Part shown: piece by piece, positions 37,768 to 47,022 of the stretch
Layout: every line of letters starts with the position of its first letter
Position numbering within the stretch: position 1 is the stretch's first letter
From: Pelagomonas calceolata
Lineage: Eukaryota > Sar > Pelagophyceae > Pelagomonadales > Pelagomonadaceae
Direction of reading: 5' to 3'
NCBI GenBank assembly: GCA_918797485.1
Contig: CAKKNE010000002.1
Span: forward strand, 1,392,501-1,456,500
DNA: 64,000 nt
Program-made: the position numbers and the translations under genes
The notes under the pieces: generated by a model
Seen by the model: the letters and a program-made list of their open reading frames with translations, nothing else
The model's database searches: none
Told to the model about the DNA's origin: nothing

Positions 37768-37779
37768 CTAGTGTGTTAC
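37768..37779 (-). promoter_or_regulatory. Variant of the intergenic motif (CTAGTGTGTTAC)
   Basis: One-base variant with a nearby GCGCTAG arm, in the tandem gap between the actin-bundling gene stop (37656) and the ankyrin-MYND start (38006). No other feature is seen in this 349-bp gap. Confidence 0.45.
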
Positions 37780-38005
37780 CTGAGCGCTAGTTCGCAGATC
37801 CGAACGCCGCGCGCCCATTTCTCGGCCCCATCGGCTGCGTTCGATCGCTGCGGCGCCATTCCGCTGCAACTTCGCATCGCTGCGCCTTGTCAGCGAGTCA
37901 CGCGTGCTCGCGCGCCCCCTACACGGAGAGCGCCAAGACCCCCCAAAGCTTGCTCGCGCGCCCTGGTTCGACAGAGCGCCCAAGATCCAAGCTTCAGCAG
38001 CAAAT

Positions 38006-39443
38006 ATGAAACGCGCGGCGCCCGGCGACGAGGGAAATGACGCCGCAAAAGGCTTGTTGCCCGAGGGCGACGACTGGATGGAACGGATGCCCGAGGCGCT
38101 CCGGAAACAGATGCAACAAATGCTCGACATGTACCTAGGCGCGGGCATCATCATGACGAAGGAGAAGTTCCTGGCAATGGCCTCGCAAGGCGCGGAGCAC
38201 ATGGGCCGCACGTGCCTCCTGACGCTGATCCGCTCGCCGGCCGAGGAGTTCGACGCCGTCGAGGACGGCGTCCTAGAGAAGATATCCAAGATGTCGCCGC
38301 AGGAGGCCACGAATATGTTGCCGCACGCGGGGCGCGCCTGTTGCGGCCCCGTGCTCGAGGCGCTCATCCGCCAGGGCGCGGACCTGAATAGTTTCAACTT
38401 TCAGCGCGGGGCCCTGACGGCCGGCGGCGCGCCCTTTGCTATAGTCGCAAAAAAGGCCAGGCCGCGCCTCTTACAGCTGATGCTGGAGGCAGGTGGAGCT
38501 GATCCCAACGCGATCGATTCGATGGGCTGGTCGGCGCTGCACATCCTCGCTCTGGCCGCCTCGGACAGAGGAGGTACGACGGAGGACTGGCAGCGAACAT
38601 TGAAAAGCGACCGCGAAACGGCCGAGGCCACCCGCGTGCGGCAGCACGGCGACGTGATTGAGTGCGTGCGCGTCATGCTCGAGGCTGGCGCCGACCCGAC
38701 GCTCCAGACGTCGCGGCAGGCGCTGAACGGTGCAGAAATCAAATTTGAGGCCTCTATCACCGACGTTTTCGCAGGCGATGATGACGGACCGCATCTACAA
38801 GGAACGGTTCTTCCCCCACGAGCTCCTCGCCGACGCGAACGGCGCGCCCGCGACGGATGACAGAAGCGAGACCATCAGAGGCATGCTCCTGGACGCCATC
38901 GCCGAGCGAGGCGGGTTACCGTCGCAGCGCGCTCAAGACCTGGCGGCCGCCCGGCAACGCGCGGCGCATCGCGAGGCCGTGACGGACGCGGCCCAACAAG
39001 GCGGCGATCCGATTCAACGCGCGGGGTGCAATGCGATGATGAGCCATCCCTCGTCGCGGATGCAAGTGCAGGCGCTCAAGCTGGACGAGGCGGAAGCGCG
39101 GGCCCGCATGAAGAAGAGCGGCCGCGCGCGCGTGTGCGACTTCTGCAACAAGCGCTCGGAGACCAAGCTCCGCGCGTGCGGCAAGTGCAAGTTCGTCGCC
39201 CTGCGGCGTCCTCGTCGTTTCCCTCAACGCCATCGACGACGATCTGCTTCCGCGCAGGTCTTCTACTGCGACGCGGCCTGCCAGCGCAAGGCCTGGCCGA
39301 CGCACAAGAAGGAGTGCGGGAGCGCGCTCGACCGCCTCTGCCTCGCGCTCGAGCGCAACGCGTCGAGGATCGACACGCAGCACGCGGCCATACAGATGCA
39401 AGCGAACGAGGCCGACGACGCGCGCCGCGCCGCGCAGAACTGA
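38006..39443 (+). CDS. Ankyrin-repeat protein with C-terminal MYND zinc finger, two introns
   Basis: Exons 38006-38719, 38775-39194 and 39258-39443 give 439 aa. Ankyrin-like repeats are seen in exon 1 (LLQLMLEAGGADPNAIDSMGWSALHIL and VIECVRVMLEAGADPTLQ). Exon 2 continues with YKERFFPHELLADANGAP and begins the MYND finger (CDFCNKRSETKLRACGKCK), which exon 3 completes (VFYCDAACQRKAWPTHKKEC). MYND fingers bind Pro-rich partners; ankyrin-MYND proteins are often methyl- or chaperone-related adaptors, but no SET domain is present here. The first intron is GC-AG and needed to restore frame; the second, in frame, would otherwise insert 21 residues into the zinc finger. Confidence 0.82.
38720..38774 (+). 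mobile_element. Introner, GC-AG intron (antisense to host gene)
   Basis: 55 nt. Donor octamer GCGCTGAA and the first eight exon bases GCGATGAT agree at 6 of 8 (target duplication). The element starts CGGTGCAGAAATCAAATTTG, matching the terminal repeat of an inverted introner, and ends TTTTCGCAG. Confidence 0.75.
39195..39257 (+). other. Intron inside MYND finger, likely old introner
   Basis: 63-nt GT-AG intron containing ACGCCATCGACGACG, close to the introner core. Donor octamer GTCGCCCT versus exon GTCTTCTA: 4 of 8. Because 63 is a multiple of three, retention would stay in frame. Confidence 0.7.
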
Positions 39444-39575
39444 ATGTGCTTTAACGATGCGACCGAAGCCGCGCGACTGCCATTCTATCTTACGTAACGT
39501 GATTTCTTGTGAAACAGTGTGCCACTGTGTGATCTGAAATTGATAATACATAGCGTTAGGCGCATAAAGACCTCC

Positions 39576-40218
39576 CTAGAGCGCGCCCGGGATCTCGGGG
39601 ATCTTCACGGCGACGAAGTAGCCCACGGCGTCCGTGGGCAGCGTGTGGCGCGGGATGCGCAGCATGTCGTCTGATGTGGGAGACGGCGTCATCTTGATGG
39701 CGCCCTGGACCTGGGGCGGCACGTCGTTCAGCGCGATGACGTCGCCGATGAAGACGCGCGTCGTGGAAAAGGTCGATTTGACGTCCTCGAAGGTCCGCGT
39801 CAGCTCCAGAATGAGCTCCTTGCCGTCGTACTCCCAGCGGCCCTTGGAGTCCGCGAAGGGGATGCCGTCCGTCGACCCTAGTAAAGCTTTGCCGTCGGCC
39901 GTCAGCTCCATGAGCGTCTTCGCCGAGTCGGCGTCCTCGCGCTCCTCTAGCTCGTACTGGCCTGCGAGAAAATGGATCCGTCGACGACGCGTAAAGGCAA
40001 ACGCCGTTTCATGGTTGATTTGTACACAGCTATTGACCGACGAACGACGCGTCGGTGATCTCCTCATCGGGCGCGTCCTTGGCCTTGTCCGCCGCATACG
40101 ACAACTCTGGCGGAGAGCTGCAAAGGGATACGCCTCGCAGCGCGACCGGCGCGCGTGGCGCGAGCAATGCATGCGCCTGCGGCGCTAGCGCCAGCGCAGC
40201 GAGAACAGTCGACAGCAT
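39576..40218 (-). CDS. Probable plastid-targeted protein of unknown function, one intron
   Basis: Exons 40218-40038 and 39961-39576 give 188 aa. The N-terminus MLSTVLAALALAPQAHALLAPRAP looks like a signal peptide followed by a transit-peptide-like Arg/Pro/Ala stretch, the bipartite layout used by secondary plastids (inference). The mature part contains YELEEREDADSAKTLMELTA, GRWEYDGKELILELTRTFED and VGYFVAVKIPEI and looks like a small beta-rich domain; I do not recognise it. The intron is an introner in sense orientation. It converges with the ankyrin-MYND gene. Confidence 0.72.
39962..40037 (-). mobile_element. Introner intron (sense)
   Basis: 76 nt. Donor octamer GTCAATAG, then element start CTGTGTACAAATCAACCATG; acceptor end TTCTCGCAG; first exon bases GCCAGTAC agree with the donor octamer at 5 of 8. 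Confidence 0.75.
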
Positions 40219-40296
40219 CCTGCGATCGATCAGGAATGCAATGCGACTGGCAAGACTGATTGCGCCTGGGGCTCTGTAGAAGACAAGCTAATAATC

Positions 40297-40309
40297 ATAG
40301 ACATACTAG
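40297..40309 (+). promoter_or_regulatory. Weak variant of the intergenic motif (TAGACATACTAGC)
   Basis: Resembles the 36111 copy; in the 370-bp divergent gap between the plastid-type gene and SEC63. No other element is seen there. Confidence 0.3.
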
Positions 40310-40588
40310 CCCGAGCAAAGAACCGCGCCAAGGAGTCTTCTTGCGCCAGCACCGCATGCAAGGGCTCGAAGACCGCTTGCGTGGCGGCTTTGACGGGTCC
40401 TTTCGCACAGGGCAAGGTGCTGTGGTCGGCCTGAGGCTAATTTATACGTGCATCGACGCAAAGTAGTCATCAATTTGCTGGAAAAGTCAATACATATTGG
40501 GGCGACAGCGAAAATCGATCGATTTCGATCGCTACGGCACGAGGCCACAGCAAAACACAGCCTTGCACATAAGAAGAGTAAATAAGAG

Positions 40589-41950
40589 ATGGGCGCCTCC
40601 TACGCAAACGCTCCGGACGGCGCCGCAACGGGCGCGTCCTCCTTCTACACGCTCGTCGTGCTCACGTTGTACCTCGCCTTTATAGTACCAGTTCTCCTCA
40701 CGCGCCTCGCAAAAGGCAACAAAAACGTGACCACGGTGGCATTAGCAATCTCCTGCGCCGGCTCTTTTGTAGCCTTCAAGCGGGTGCACCCCGCGGCAGT
40801 GGCGTGGGCGGATGCATCCTCAGTGTTCGACCCGTACGACATCCTCCAGATCCCGTCCACCGCCAACGCGACCGTCGTCAAGAAGGCCTACCGCAGCCTC
40901 AGCCGGACGGCACATCCGGACAAGGGGGGAGATGCCGAGACCTTCCGCAAGATCCAGAACGCGCACGCGGCGCTCGCGGGCGACGCGACGGCGCGCCGGA
41001 ACTACCGGGACTTCGGCCACCCCGACGGCCCGCGGCCGTCCTTCGCGGGCTTCGCGCTGCCGCACGGCTTCGAGGCGACGGCCGTTGGGTTATATGTGCT
41101 GATGTTGATATTGGTATTGATGCCCGTGTTGCGCCTCGCGACTGGTGGTAGCAGTGCTCCAAATGCCTTGCCGAAGAAGGCCACGGTCCTGGCGCTGCGC
41201 GACGCGCTGCAGGAGGACGCGCCCGCGCACATTTCGACCTGGCTCCTCCTGCTCGGGAAACTGCTCGACGACGTCGAGGGCGTCGATGCGAGCGAGGTCT
41301 CGGACGCTGAGAGGGCGGCGGTGGCGCACGTCGCGGAAGACCTCGACACGGACGCGGGCTTCGCCGTCGTCCAGACGCTCGAGGGCCTCACGCCGACGGG
41401 CGCGCTGCTCATCCAGCGCGCCGCCGGTGGCCGGAGGCTGGACGAGGACAGCGATACCAGGACGCTCGACCTCGCCGCGTCTCTGGCCCGCGCGGCCTTC
41501 GAGCTCTCGTGCGGCGCGTGGCAGCCCCTCGCGAACCTGCAGACGGCCGTCGGCGCGCTCCAGTGCCTCTGCGCTCCCAAGAAACGCGGTTCGGCCTCCG
41601 TACTCGCGATCGAACTCGCGGTCTACGACGACGACGAGGCGCTGCCCGACGTGCGGTCGTCTGATCTCGCGACAGTCGAAGTCAAGTTCTCGCTACCCAC
41701 GACGCTGGCGCGCGAGTGGTACTGTGTCCTGAGCCACGACGGCGCGAGCGTCGCGGCCTGCCTCGCGGTGCCGATTGACGATCTTGCTATGGATGAGTTC
41801 AAGAGTGAGCTTCGGGCGCGGGTCCACGTGCCGCGGAAGGTCGGCCGCCACCAGCTCACCGCGCAGCTCCGCGCCATGGACGCGCGCGGCGTCGACAGCG
41901 ACGTGCGGCGGCACACCTACAAGGTGCTCCCGCAGGAGGACGAGGACTAG
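40589..41950 (+). CDS. SEC63-like ER translocation J-protein
   Basis: 453 aa. Two N-terminal hydrophobic segments (~17-40 and ~46-66) precede a luminal J-domain, YDILQIPSTANATVVKKAYR with the invariant HPD in TAHPDKGGDAETFRKIQNAH (~88-140). A third membrane segment follows (VGLYVLMLILVLMPVL, ~166-184), then a helical and beta-sandwich region ending with an acidic tail (PQEDED). This order (TM, J, TM, Brl-like domain, acidic end) is that of Sec63, which recruits BiP to the Sec61 channel. It is shorter than animal and yeast Sec63, so the Brl part may be reduced. Confidence 0.82.
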   Translation: MGASYANAPDGAATGASSFYTLVVLTLYLAFIVPVLLTRLAKGNKNVTTVALAISCAGSFVAFKRVHPAAVAWADASSVFDPYDILQIPSTANATVVKKAYRSLSRTAHPDKGGDAETFRKIQNAHAALAGDATARRNYRDFGHPDGPRPSFAGFALPHGFEATAVGLYVLMLILVLMPVLRLATGGSSAPNALPKKATVLALRDALQEDAPAHISTWLLLLGKLLDDVEGVDASEVSDAERAAVAHVAEDLDTDAGFAVVQTLEGLTPTGALLIQRAAGGRRLDEDSDTRTLDLAASLARAAFELSCGAWQPLANLQTAVGALQCLCAPKKRGSASVLAIELAVYDDDEALPDVRSSDLATVEVKFSLPTTLAREWYCVLSHDGASVAACLAVPIDDLAMDEFKSELRARVHVPRKVGRHQLTAQLRAMDARGVDSDVRRHTYKVLPQEDED

Positions 41951-42045
41951 TCACGTTGCTGAGGTGGGGCTGGTGGCAGCGCGTCATGACGCCCAATGCG
42001 GGCGGGCGCAAGTGTAGTAGAAGACTAAGAAAATCGTGTGTTAAG

Positions 42046-43224
42046 CTAGCGCAGAGGAGCGTGCTGCGGCAGGCGCCACGGCGCTCGCGCGTGCCGCGGC
42101 AGGACCCAGCGCAGCGCCTCCCCATTTGTAGGCGCGAGGACGAGCTCGACGCCGCTCTCAACCGCGGCCGCCCGGGCTGTTAATGAGAAGGGGCAGAGCG
42201 TCGACATATGAGGAGAGTAGCAGTTCTCGCAGGCCTCGTCGCGGTCCGCGCGGCAGCGGCCCGACAGGCGCGCGCGGATCGCGGCGGCGCTTTCCGTCTC
42301 GTTCGTGCCCAAAGTAGGACCGCGATAAACCCATAGACCATCCAGCGCGTCGTCGACGTCGACAATATGAATGTTGGCACCTCGCACCACGAGTCGCGGC
42401 GCCGCGAAAGTGACACCATCAACAGAAGGCGCGCAGGCCACTCCCTCAAAAGAAGGGAAGCAGCCGAGGACCCAGGGCCCGACGCCCTCCAACCCCATCC
42501 GTTGAAAGAATTCAATGGGAATGGTCGAGACAACCATGAACTCGAATCTCGCATCCACAAGAACCGGTTCAAACGGGGCCCACGCGAGGCCGTCCCTCGA
42601 GCGCGCGACCTGCGCGCCGCAGCCATTCGCCCTCCCATAGAGCAGCCAGGCGTCCCCGAATTTCGTCACGGAGAGCTTCCCCCCGTCAATCTGCTGGAGC
42701 CGCCCGCCCGCGTACGGAGTCATCACGCGCGCCCAGCGGCCCCACTTCAACAGAGCGCCCGCGCCCTTGGTCATGATCGCCTCGCGCCGCCAGATGCCCC
42801 GCGACTCCATCTTCAGGTCGCCCCTCATAGCATGGGGCCACACTTTTCGGACGCGCGGCTCGCCGATGCCGCCGTACGCCACTAACACATCATCAACACA
42901 AGCGTAGGCCGTGTTCTCGCTCACGCCGAAAACTTTGGCCCGGGACGTGGGCATGGACGGCGTCCAGCCGGCTCCGATTGACACGCGGGCGCGCTGCTCG
43001 TGCTTCCGCACGAGCTCGCCGTTGACCGGTATAATGAGTTCCTTGCGGCTGAAGAGGTACGTGATTCCTCCGCACTGTATCATCGACAGGTACTTCTCGG
43101 AGCAGTCCAGTTGTAAAGACGTCGCGTTGCAGGCGTTTTCAGCCGGGATCCGTGCGGTCGGCGCCGCGCAGGTGTCCGCGCGCGTCGCGGCGAGGCGCAG
43201 ACTGAGGAGCCAGAGGAGGCGCAT
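42046..43224 (-). CDS. Secreted protein of unknown function, 392 aa
   Basis: Begins with a signal peptide (MRLLWLLSLRLAATRADTC), then Cys-containing CAAPTARIPAENACNATSLQ. The body has repeated beta-strand motifs with Trp and Gly (LLKWGRWARVMTPYAGGR, KFGDAWLLYGRANGCGAQVARS, DALDGLWVYRGPTLG) suggesting a beta-propeller-like secreted or surface protein, possibly sugar-related (inference). Final part has CRADRDEACENCYSPHMSTLCPF. I cannot name the family. A degraded piece of the same sequence lies on the opposite strand just downstream (41957-42012). Confidence 0.65.
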   Translation of the reverse strand: MRLLWLLSLRLAATRADTCAAPTARIPAENACNATSLQLDCSEKYLSMIQCGGITYLFSRKELIIPVNGELVRKHEQRARVSIGAGWTPSMPTSRAKVFGVSENTAYACVDDVLVAYGGIGEPRVRKVWPHAMRGDLKMESRGIWRREAIMTKGAGALLKWGRWARVMTPYAGGRLQQIDGGKLSVTKFGDAWLLYGRANGCGAQVARSRDGLAWAPFEPVLVDARFEFMVVSTIPIEFFQRMGLEGVGPWVLGCFPSFEGVACAPSVDGVTFAAPRLVVRGANIHIVDVDDALDGLWVYRGPTLGTNETESAAAIRARLSGRCRADRDEACENCYSPHMSTLCPFSLTARAAAVESGVELVLAPTNGEALRWVLPRHARAPWRLPQHAPLR

Positions 43225-43420
43225 CGCTCTGCTTGACCCGGCGACCGGTCGGCGGACGTCACTGATTTTTGTGTCACAATTTTTAATGGCAACCTGGCCG
43301 CTCCGACAGCGTTTCGCGGGACGCGTCAATCTCGGCCGGTCTCAGAGCGTCCCCTCTTGCCGCGGACGGTACCTGTCGCCTCGCGTCCCGTCGATGGGCA
43401 AATGCGTGAGCTAGCGGCAT

Positions 43421-43432
43421 GTAAGACACTAG
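43421..43432 (+). promoter_or_regulatory. GTAAGACACTAG intergenic motif (exact core)
   Basis: Context GAGCTAGCGGCAT, core, then CAAGC. Lies in the 265-bp divergent gap between the secreted-protein gene and the SDR gene, 69 bp before the SDR ATG. Confidence 0.65.
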
Positions 43433-43489
43433 CAAGCAGCTCTTCGAGTCGGTAATTTGCTCGGATCTCAGCTGAAACGAGTCAATTGC

Positions 43490-44227
43490 ATGCAAGGTTA
43501 CGCATTTCTATTACTGCTTCTACCAGCGCACGCCCTCGAAACGAAAATGGCTGCGAGAAAGGTTGCCGCAGTGATTGGCTATGGACCTGGCATCGGCCAC
43601 AGCTGCGCGGCGCTCTGGTCATCGAAGGGATACTCCGTCGCACTCGTGAGCCGCACGGCGTCGAAGCTCGAGACGGCCACCACGCAGATTCCCAATTCTG
43701 CCGCGTTCCCGTGTGATATTACTGACAACGCAGCGCTCACGACGACGATGAAATCCATCGCCGCACAACTGGGCCCCGTCGACACGTTATTGTACAACGC
43801 GGGCAACGGCGTCTGGAAAAAATTTAATGAGATATCTGTAGAGCAGTTAGACATGGCTATGAAGACGAATGTTTATGGGTTGCTCACCTGCGCCCAGTGC
43901 TGCACGCCGGCGATGGTCGACAAGGGCGGCGGCAACATCATCGTCACCGGCGCGACCGCTTCCTTAAGAGGTATGCCGTTCACGAGCGCCTTCGCCGCGG
44001 CCAAGGGCGGCCAGAAAAGCCTCGCGCAGTCCATGGCGCGCCAGCTCTGGAAGGACAACGTCCACGTCGCGTATGCCATCATCGATGCCGCGGTCGGCGA
44101 CGGCGAGGGCAAGATGCACCCCGACAGCATCGCGCGCGAGTACTTCCACCTCGCCGAGCAGACGTCCGACTGCTGGTCGTTCCAGCACCACATCCAGTGC
44201 AAGACGTCGGACATGAGTCTGCTCTAG
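43490..44227 (+). CDS. Short-chain dehydrogenase/reductase-like protein with altered catalytic Tyr
   Basis: 245 aa. Nucleotide-binding GYGPGIGHSCAALWSSKGY (~30), the NAG motif YNAGNG (~105) and the catalytic Ser strand IVTGATAS (~150) are present. The expected YxxxK reads SAFAAAKGGQ: Lys is kept but Tyr is Phe. Some SDR subfamilies have this change, which argues for a different activity or none. An N-terminal hydrophobic stretch (FLLLLLPAHA) suggests a signal peptide if the ATG at 43490 is used; an ATG at 43547 would start directly at the Rossmann fold. Confidence 0.82.
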   Translation: MQGYAFLLLLLPAHALETKMAARKVAAVIGYGPGIGHSCAALWSSKGYSVALVSRTASKLETATTQIPNSAAFPCDITDNAALTTTMKSIAAQLGPVDTLLYNAGNGVWKKFNEISVEQLDMAMKTNVYGLLTCAQCCTPAMVDKGGGNIIVTGATASLRGMPFTSAFAAAKGGQKSLAQSMARQLWKDNVHVAYAIIDAAVGDGEGKMHPDSIAREYFHLAEQTSDCWSFQHHIQCKTSDMSLL

Positions 44228-44751
44228 TGAATAAGTCATGACTGTGTTAGCTAGTCCGCGGCAGCGTCACGACCCCGAACGACACCGAGCTATGCCTCGC
44301 GGCGTAGGCGACAGAAAAGGTGCTGGCGTTGCGCCGCGGCGCGAACGCGGCGACGGCGCACGCTCCGGTTTGAGGTGAAATAAAGGGCGCGTCGAGGCGC
44401 CGGAAGCCGCCGTGACTCGTCGTGGGAAACCCTAGCTCGTGCGCGTTTCCTCTGTTGAAGAAGATGGACATATGCGGCGCGTCGCGCGACGCGTCGTTCG
44501 ACCCCAACGGACTGTGCTGCGGCACGACCGCCACACCGCGGCCGACATTGCTCCGAGGCACGACGCCGCCCACGGACGCCGGTGGGTGCCTCGCGTGTCA
44601 CGCTTGCGGGGGCAGCGCCGATTGCCCCGCGACGTCCTACTGCCGAGGCAACGGCGTCTGCCAGGGCTTCCCCGACTACCCCTCCTTCGACCCGCGCGGC
44701 GAGTGCTGCGCCCGGCCGTGACCTACTACTTTCTAGTATAATACAAAAACA
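44228..44751. other. Intergenic stretch with a possible small Cys-rich ORF
   Basis: Between the SDR stop and the MoeA-fusion stop. A plus-strand ORF 44464-44721 (85 aa) has two similar units, SFDPNGLCC and SFDPRGECC, and a Cys-rich block CLACHACGGSADCPATSYC, which favours coding. A minus-strand ORF 44472-44247 (SIFFNRGNAHELGFPTTSHG) overlaps it. I cannot decide between them; neither has a recognisable family. Confidence 0.35.
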
Positions 44752-47022
44752 TTAAGCCTTCTTGGAACAAGCCGCGATCCCTGTCGCCGCGTACGACGCG
44801 CCCCAGTCCGTCCCGTCAAACTTGCGCACCTCCACCGAAGACACGGTCCCCGGATCCAAACAGTGAACAGTAATCGCGACGCCGTCCGGATTGGATCGGG
44901 GATGGTAGAACGCCTGGACTCCACAAATCTTGCAAAAACGGTGCCGCGCGACCCCTGTACCGAAGCGGTACTCCGACAGGTTCTCCTCGCCCGCGTCCAG
45001 GAAGAAATCGGAGGCCGGAACAATGAAGTGCGTGTTCTTCTTCATGTGACAAATACTGCAGTTGCAGTCCCACGCCACGAGGTGGCGCGGCGCGCGGACG
45101 CGGAAGCGCACCGCTTTACAATGGCAGCCGCCCGCGTGTTCTACTACCTCCTCCTTGACCGCCGGGAGCTGATTTACGATCGCCGGCAGCGCCTTTGCTA
45201 CGCTCCGGACGCACGCCGCGGCGCTCGCCTCGGGCACGACGAGGACCAGCGCGTTCCCGACGATCGCCGCGGCGGGCGCCTCGAGCGCGTCGCCGGACGC
45301 GAGCGCCATGGCGCGCGCGAGGCCCGGCGCGCGGCGGTGCGCCGCGAGCGTCTTGGAAATGTGGGGCTCGCGCGGCGCGAGGCCGAGGCCGCCGCACGCG
45401 ACGACGACGGCCGCGTCCCGGGCGACGGCCTCGATCTCGTCAGCGCTGCGGATCGGCGGCCGCGTCGCGGCGCGCAGGCCCGTCGCGGCCGCGACGACGT
45501 CGGCGCCGGCCGCCGCCGCGGCGGCCCGCGCATCAGCTGGCTCCTCGCCGCCGACGATCGCGACCGCGACCACGACGCCGTCGATTGGTGGTGGTGGTGG
45601 TGGTGTCGTCGCCTCGACGCCCGAAGCGGAAGATAGGAACGGCGCGCCCGCGACCAACGGCGGCGGCGCCGCGATCAGGAGCCCGGGCACGGTCGTCCCC
45701 GCCGGTAATGATGATGTCGCCCCGGGCGCGACGAGGCGCGCGCGGCCCCGCTCGGGCAGGCACGCCAGCGCGTGCGCGCCGCGCATCGAGAGCAGCCGTG
45801 ACGACCGCTGGACGCCCGTCGACGCGGCGACGATTTCACCCGAATGGCGCACGCGGTACGGCTCGGCATTCCCATCACCGCCCCGCAGCGACAGCGCGAC
45901 GCGGTGGAATTCCGGCCGCACCGCGTCCAACGACACTGGAGCAGAGAGCGTCACCGGGAGTTCACATGGTGCGCAGTTTGACCGCGCCACGCCCTGGAGG
46001 CGCTTCAGGCAGGGCACGACGAGTAGCGACGCGGTAGTCAGCGCAGAGACAGGATTGCCCGGCAGCGCGAAGGCCCATCGTTTTTCGCCCTCGACTTCAT
46101 CAAAAAAAGAGCGTGAATCTAAGGTAGCAAAGGTCGTGGGCTTGCCGGGCTTCATGTGTAACCTTCCGAATCTCACTGAAGAGCGCCTCGCCCCCTCGAG
46201 CGCCTTCTTCGCAAAGTCCGCCCGGCCGACGCTGGCGCCGCCCGTCGTCACGACGACGTCGCACGTTCTCAAGGCGTCGCCCAACGCTTCGTTCCACGCG
46301 TCGAGGTCGTCGGGCAGGACGCCCCCGTCCTCGACGACCGCGTTGCCGCCAAAACTTGACCCGTCACTCAGCAAAGCAATAAGTCCCGCGCGGTTCGCGT
46401 CCTTGATCTGCCGCGTGGCGTCGAAGGGGCCCCTTACGTGCAGCTCCGCGCCGCTCGAGAAGACGCGGACGCGCGGCCTTCTGTTTACTATGATTGTATC
46501 GTGGCCCGCCGCCGCGATGATGGCGACGTCTGACGGAGTTAAAGGCGTCGATGCTGAGCAGAGCTCATCACCTAAAGCCCAGTCGCTGCCTACGGCTCGG
46601 ACGTCGGCGCCCGGCTTGAGTGCCGGCAAGGATACGTCAGCACCATTCCGAGCGCAGTGCTCCTGCTTCGCGACGGCGTCGGCGCCCTCTGGTAAAGGAG
46701 CGCCCGTCGTGATGTAGCGGCACGCGCCTCCGCCGAGCGGCGTCGCGCGCGTGCCGGCGAGCTGCCTGGCCCCGTCATCACTTAACGTCTGCTCGGCACC
46801 GGTCGCCGCGCAGCAGTAGCCGTCGCTGATCGCCGCGCGGAATTGTGGGAATGGCGCGGCCGCCTCTATTCTTTCGGCGAGGCAGCGCCGGAGCGCCGGC
46901 GCCGTCCCATGCTCCAGCAGCGGGACGTGTTCCGTCGGCAGCGGGGCCGTGTGCTCGAGAACTATTGAAAGCGCGTCGTCGACGGCGACCATGGGGTACT
47001 TGGCGCCGTCGTCGTCCTTCAT
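44752..47022 (-). CDS. Molybdenum cofactor enzyme: MoeA-like + Mog-like + GFA/CENP-V domain fusion
   Basis: 756 aa. Residues ~1-420 are MoeA/Cnx1E-like: PFPQFRAAISDGYCCAATG, TGAPLPEGADAVAKQEHC, RVRVFSSGAELHV, TTGGASVGRADFAKKALE and FALPGNPVSALTTA. MoeA inserts molybdate into molybdopterin. Residues ~460-610 resemble a degenerate MogA/Cnx1G domain (VVVACGGLGLAPREPHISK in place of the TTGGTG..PRD motif). The last ~130 residues form a GFA/CENP-V zinc fold: GGCHCKAVRFRV, WDCNCSICHMKKN, HRFCKICGVQAFYHPRSNPD with CxC, CxxC and CxxC pairs. Gephyrin and Cnx1 fuse the first two; the added GFA domain is unusual. Convergent to the SDR region, divergent to the ABCF gene. Confidence 0.85.
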   Translation of the reverse strand: MKDDDGAKYPMVAVDDALSIVLEHTAPLPTEHVPLLEHGTAPALRRCLAERIEAAAPFPQFRAAISDGYCCAATGAEQTLSDDGARQLAGTRATPLGGGACRYITTGAPLPEGADAVAKQEHCARNGADVSLPALKPGADVRAVGSDWALGDELCSASTPLTPSDVAIIAAAGHDTIIVNRRPRVRVFSSGAELHVRGPFDATRQIKDANRAGLIALLSDGSSFGGNAVVEDGGVLPDDLDAWNEALGDALRTCDVVVTTGGASVGRADFAKKALEGARRSSVRFGRLHMKPGKPTTFATLDSRSFFDEVEGEKRWAFALPGNPVSALTTASLLVVPCLKRLQGVARSNCAPCELPVTLSAPVSLDAVRPEFHRVALSLRGGDGNAEPYRVRHSGEIVAASTGVQRSSRLLSMRGAHALACLPERGRARLVAPGATSSLPAGTTVPGLLIAAPPPLVAGAPFLSSASGVEATTPPPPPPIDGVVVAVAIVGGEEPADARAAAAAAGADVVAAATGLRAATRPPIRSADEIEAVARDAAVVVACGGLGLAPREPHISKTLAAHRRAPGLARAMALASGDALEAPAAAIVGNALVLVVPEASAAACVRSVAKALPAIVNQLPAVKEEVVEHAGGCHCKAVRFRVRAPRHLVAWDCNCSICHMKKNTHFIVPASDFFLDAGEENLSEYRFGTGVARHRFCKICGVQAFYHPRSNPDGVAITVHCLDPGTVSSVEVRKFDGTDWGASYAATGIAACSKKA

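Noticed and set aside
45308-46717. 469-aa plus-strand ORF opposite the MoeA fusion
   Set aside because: Shadow frame; the minus strand carries MoeA and GFA motifs in order.
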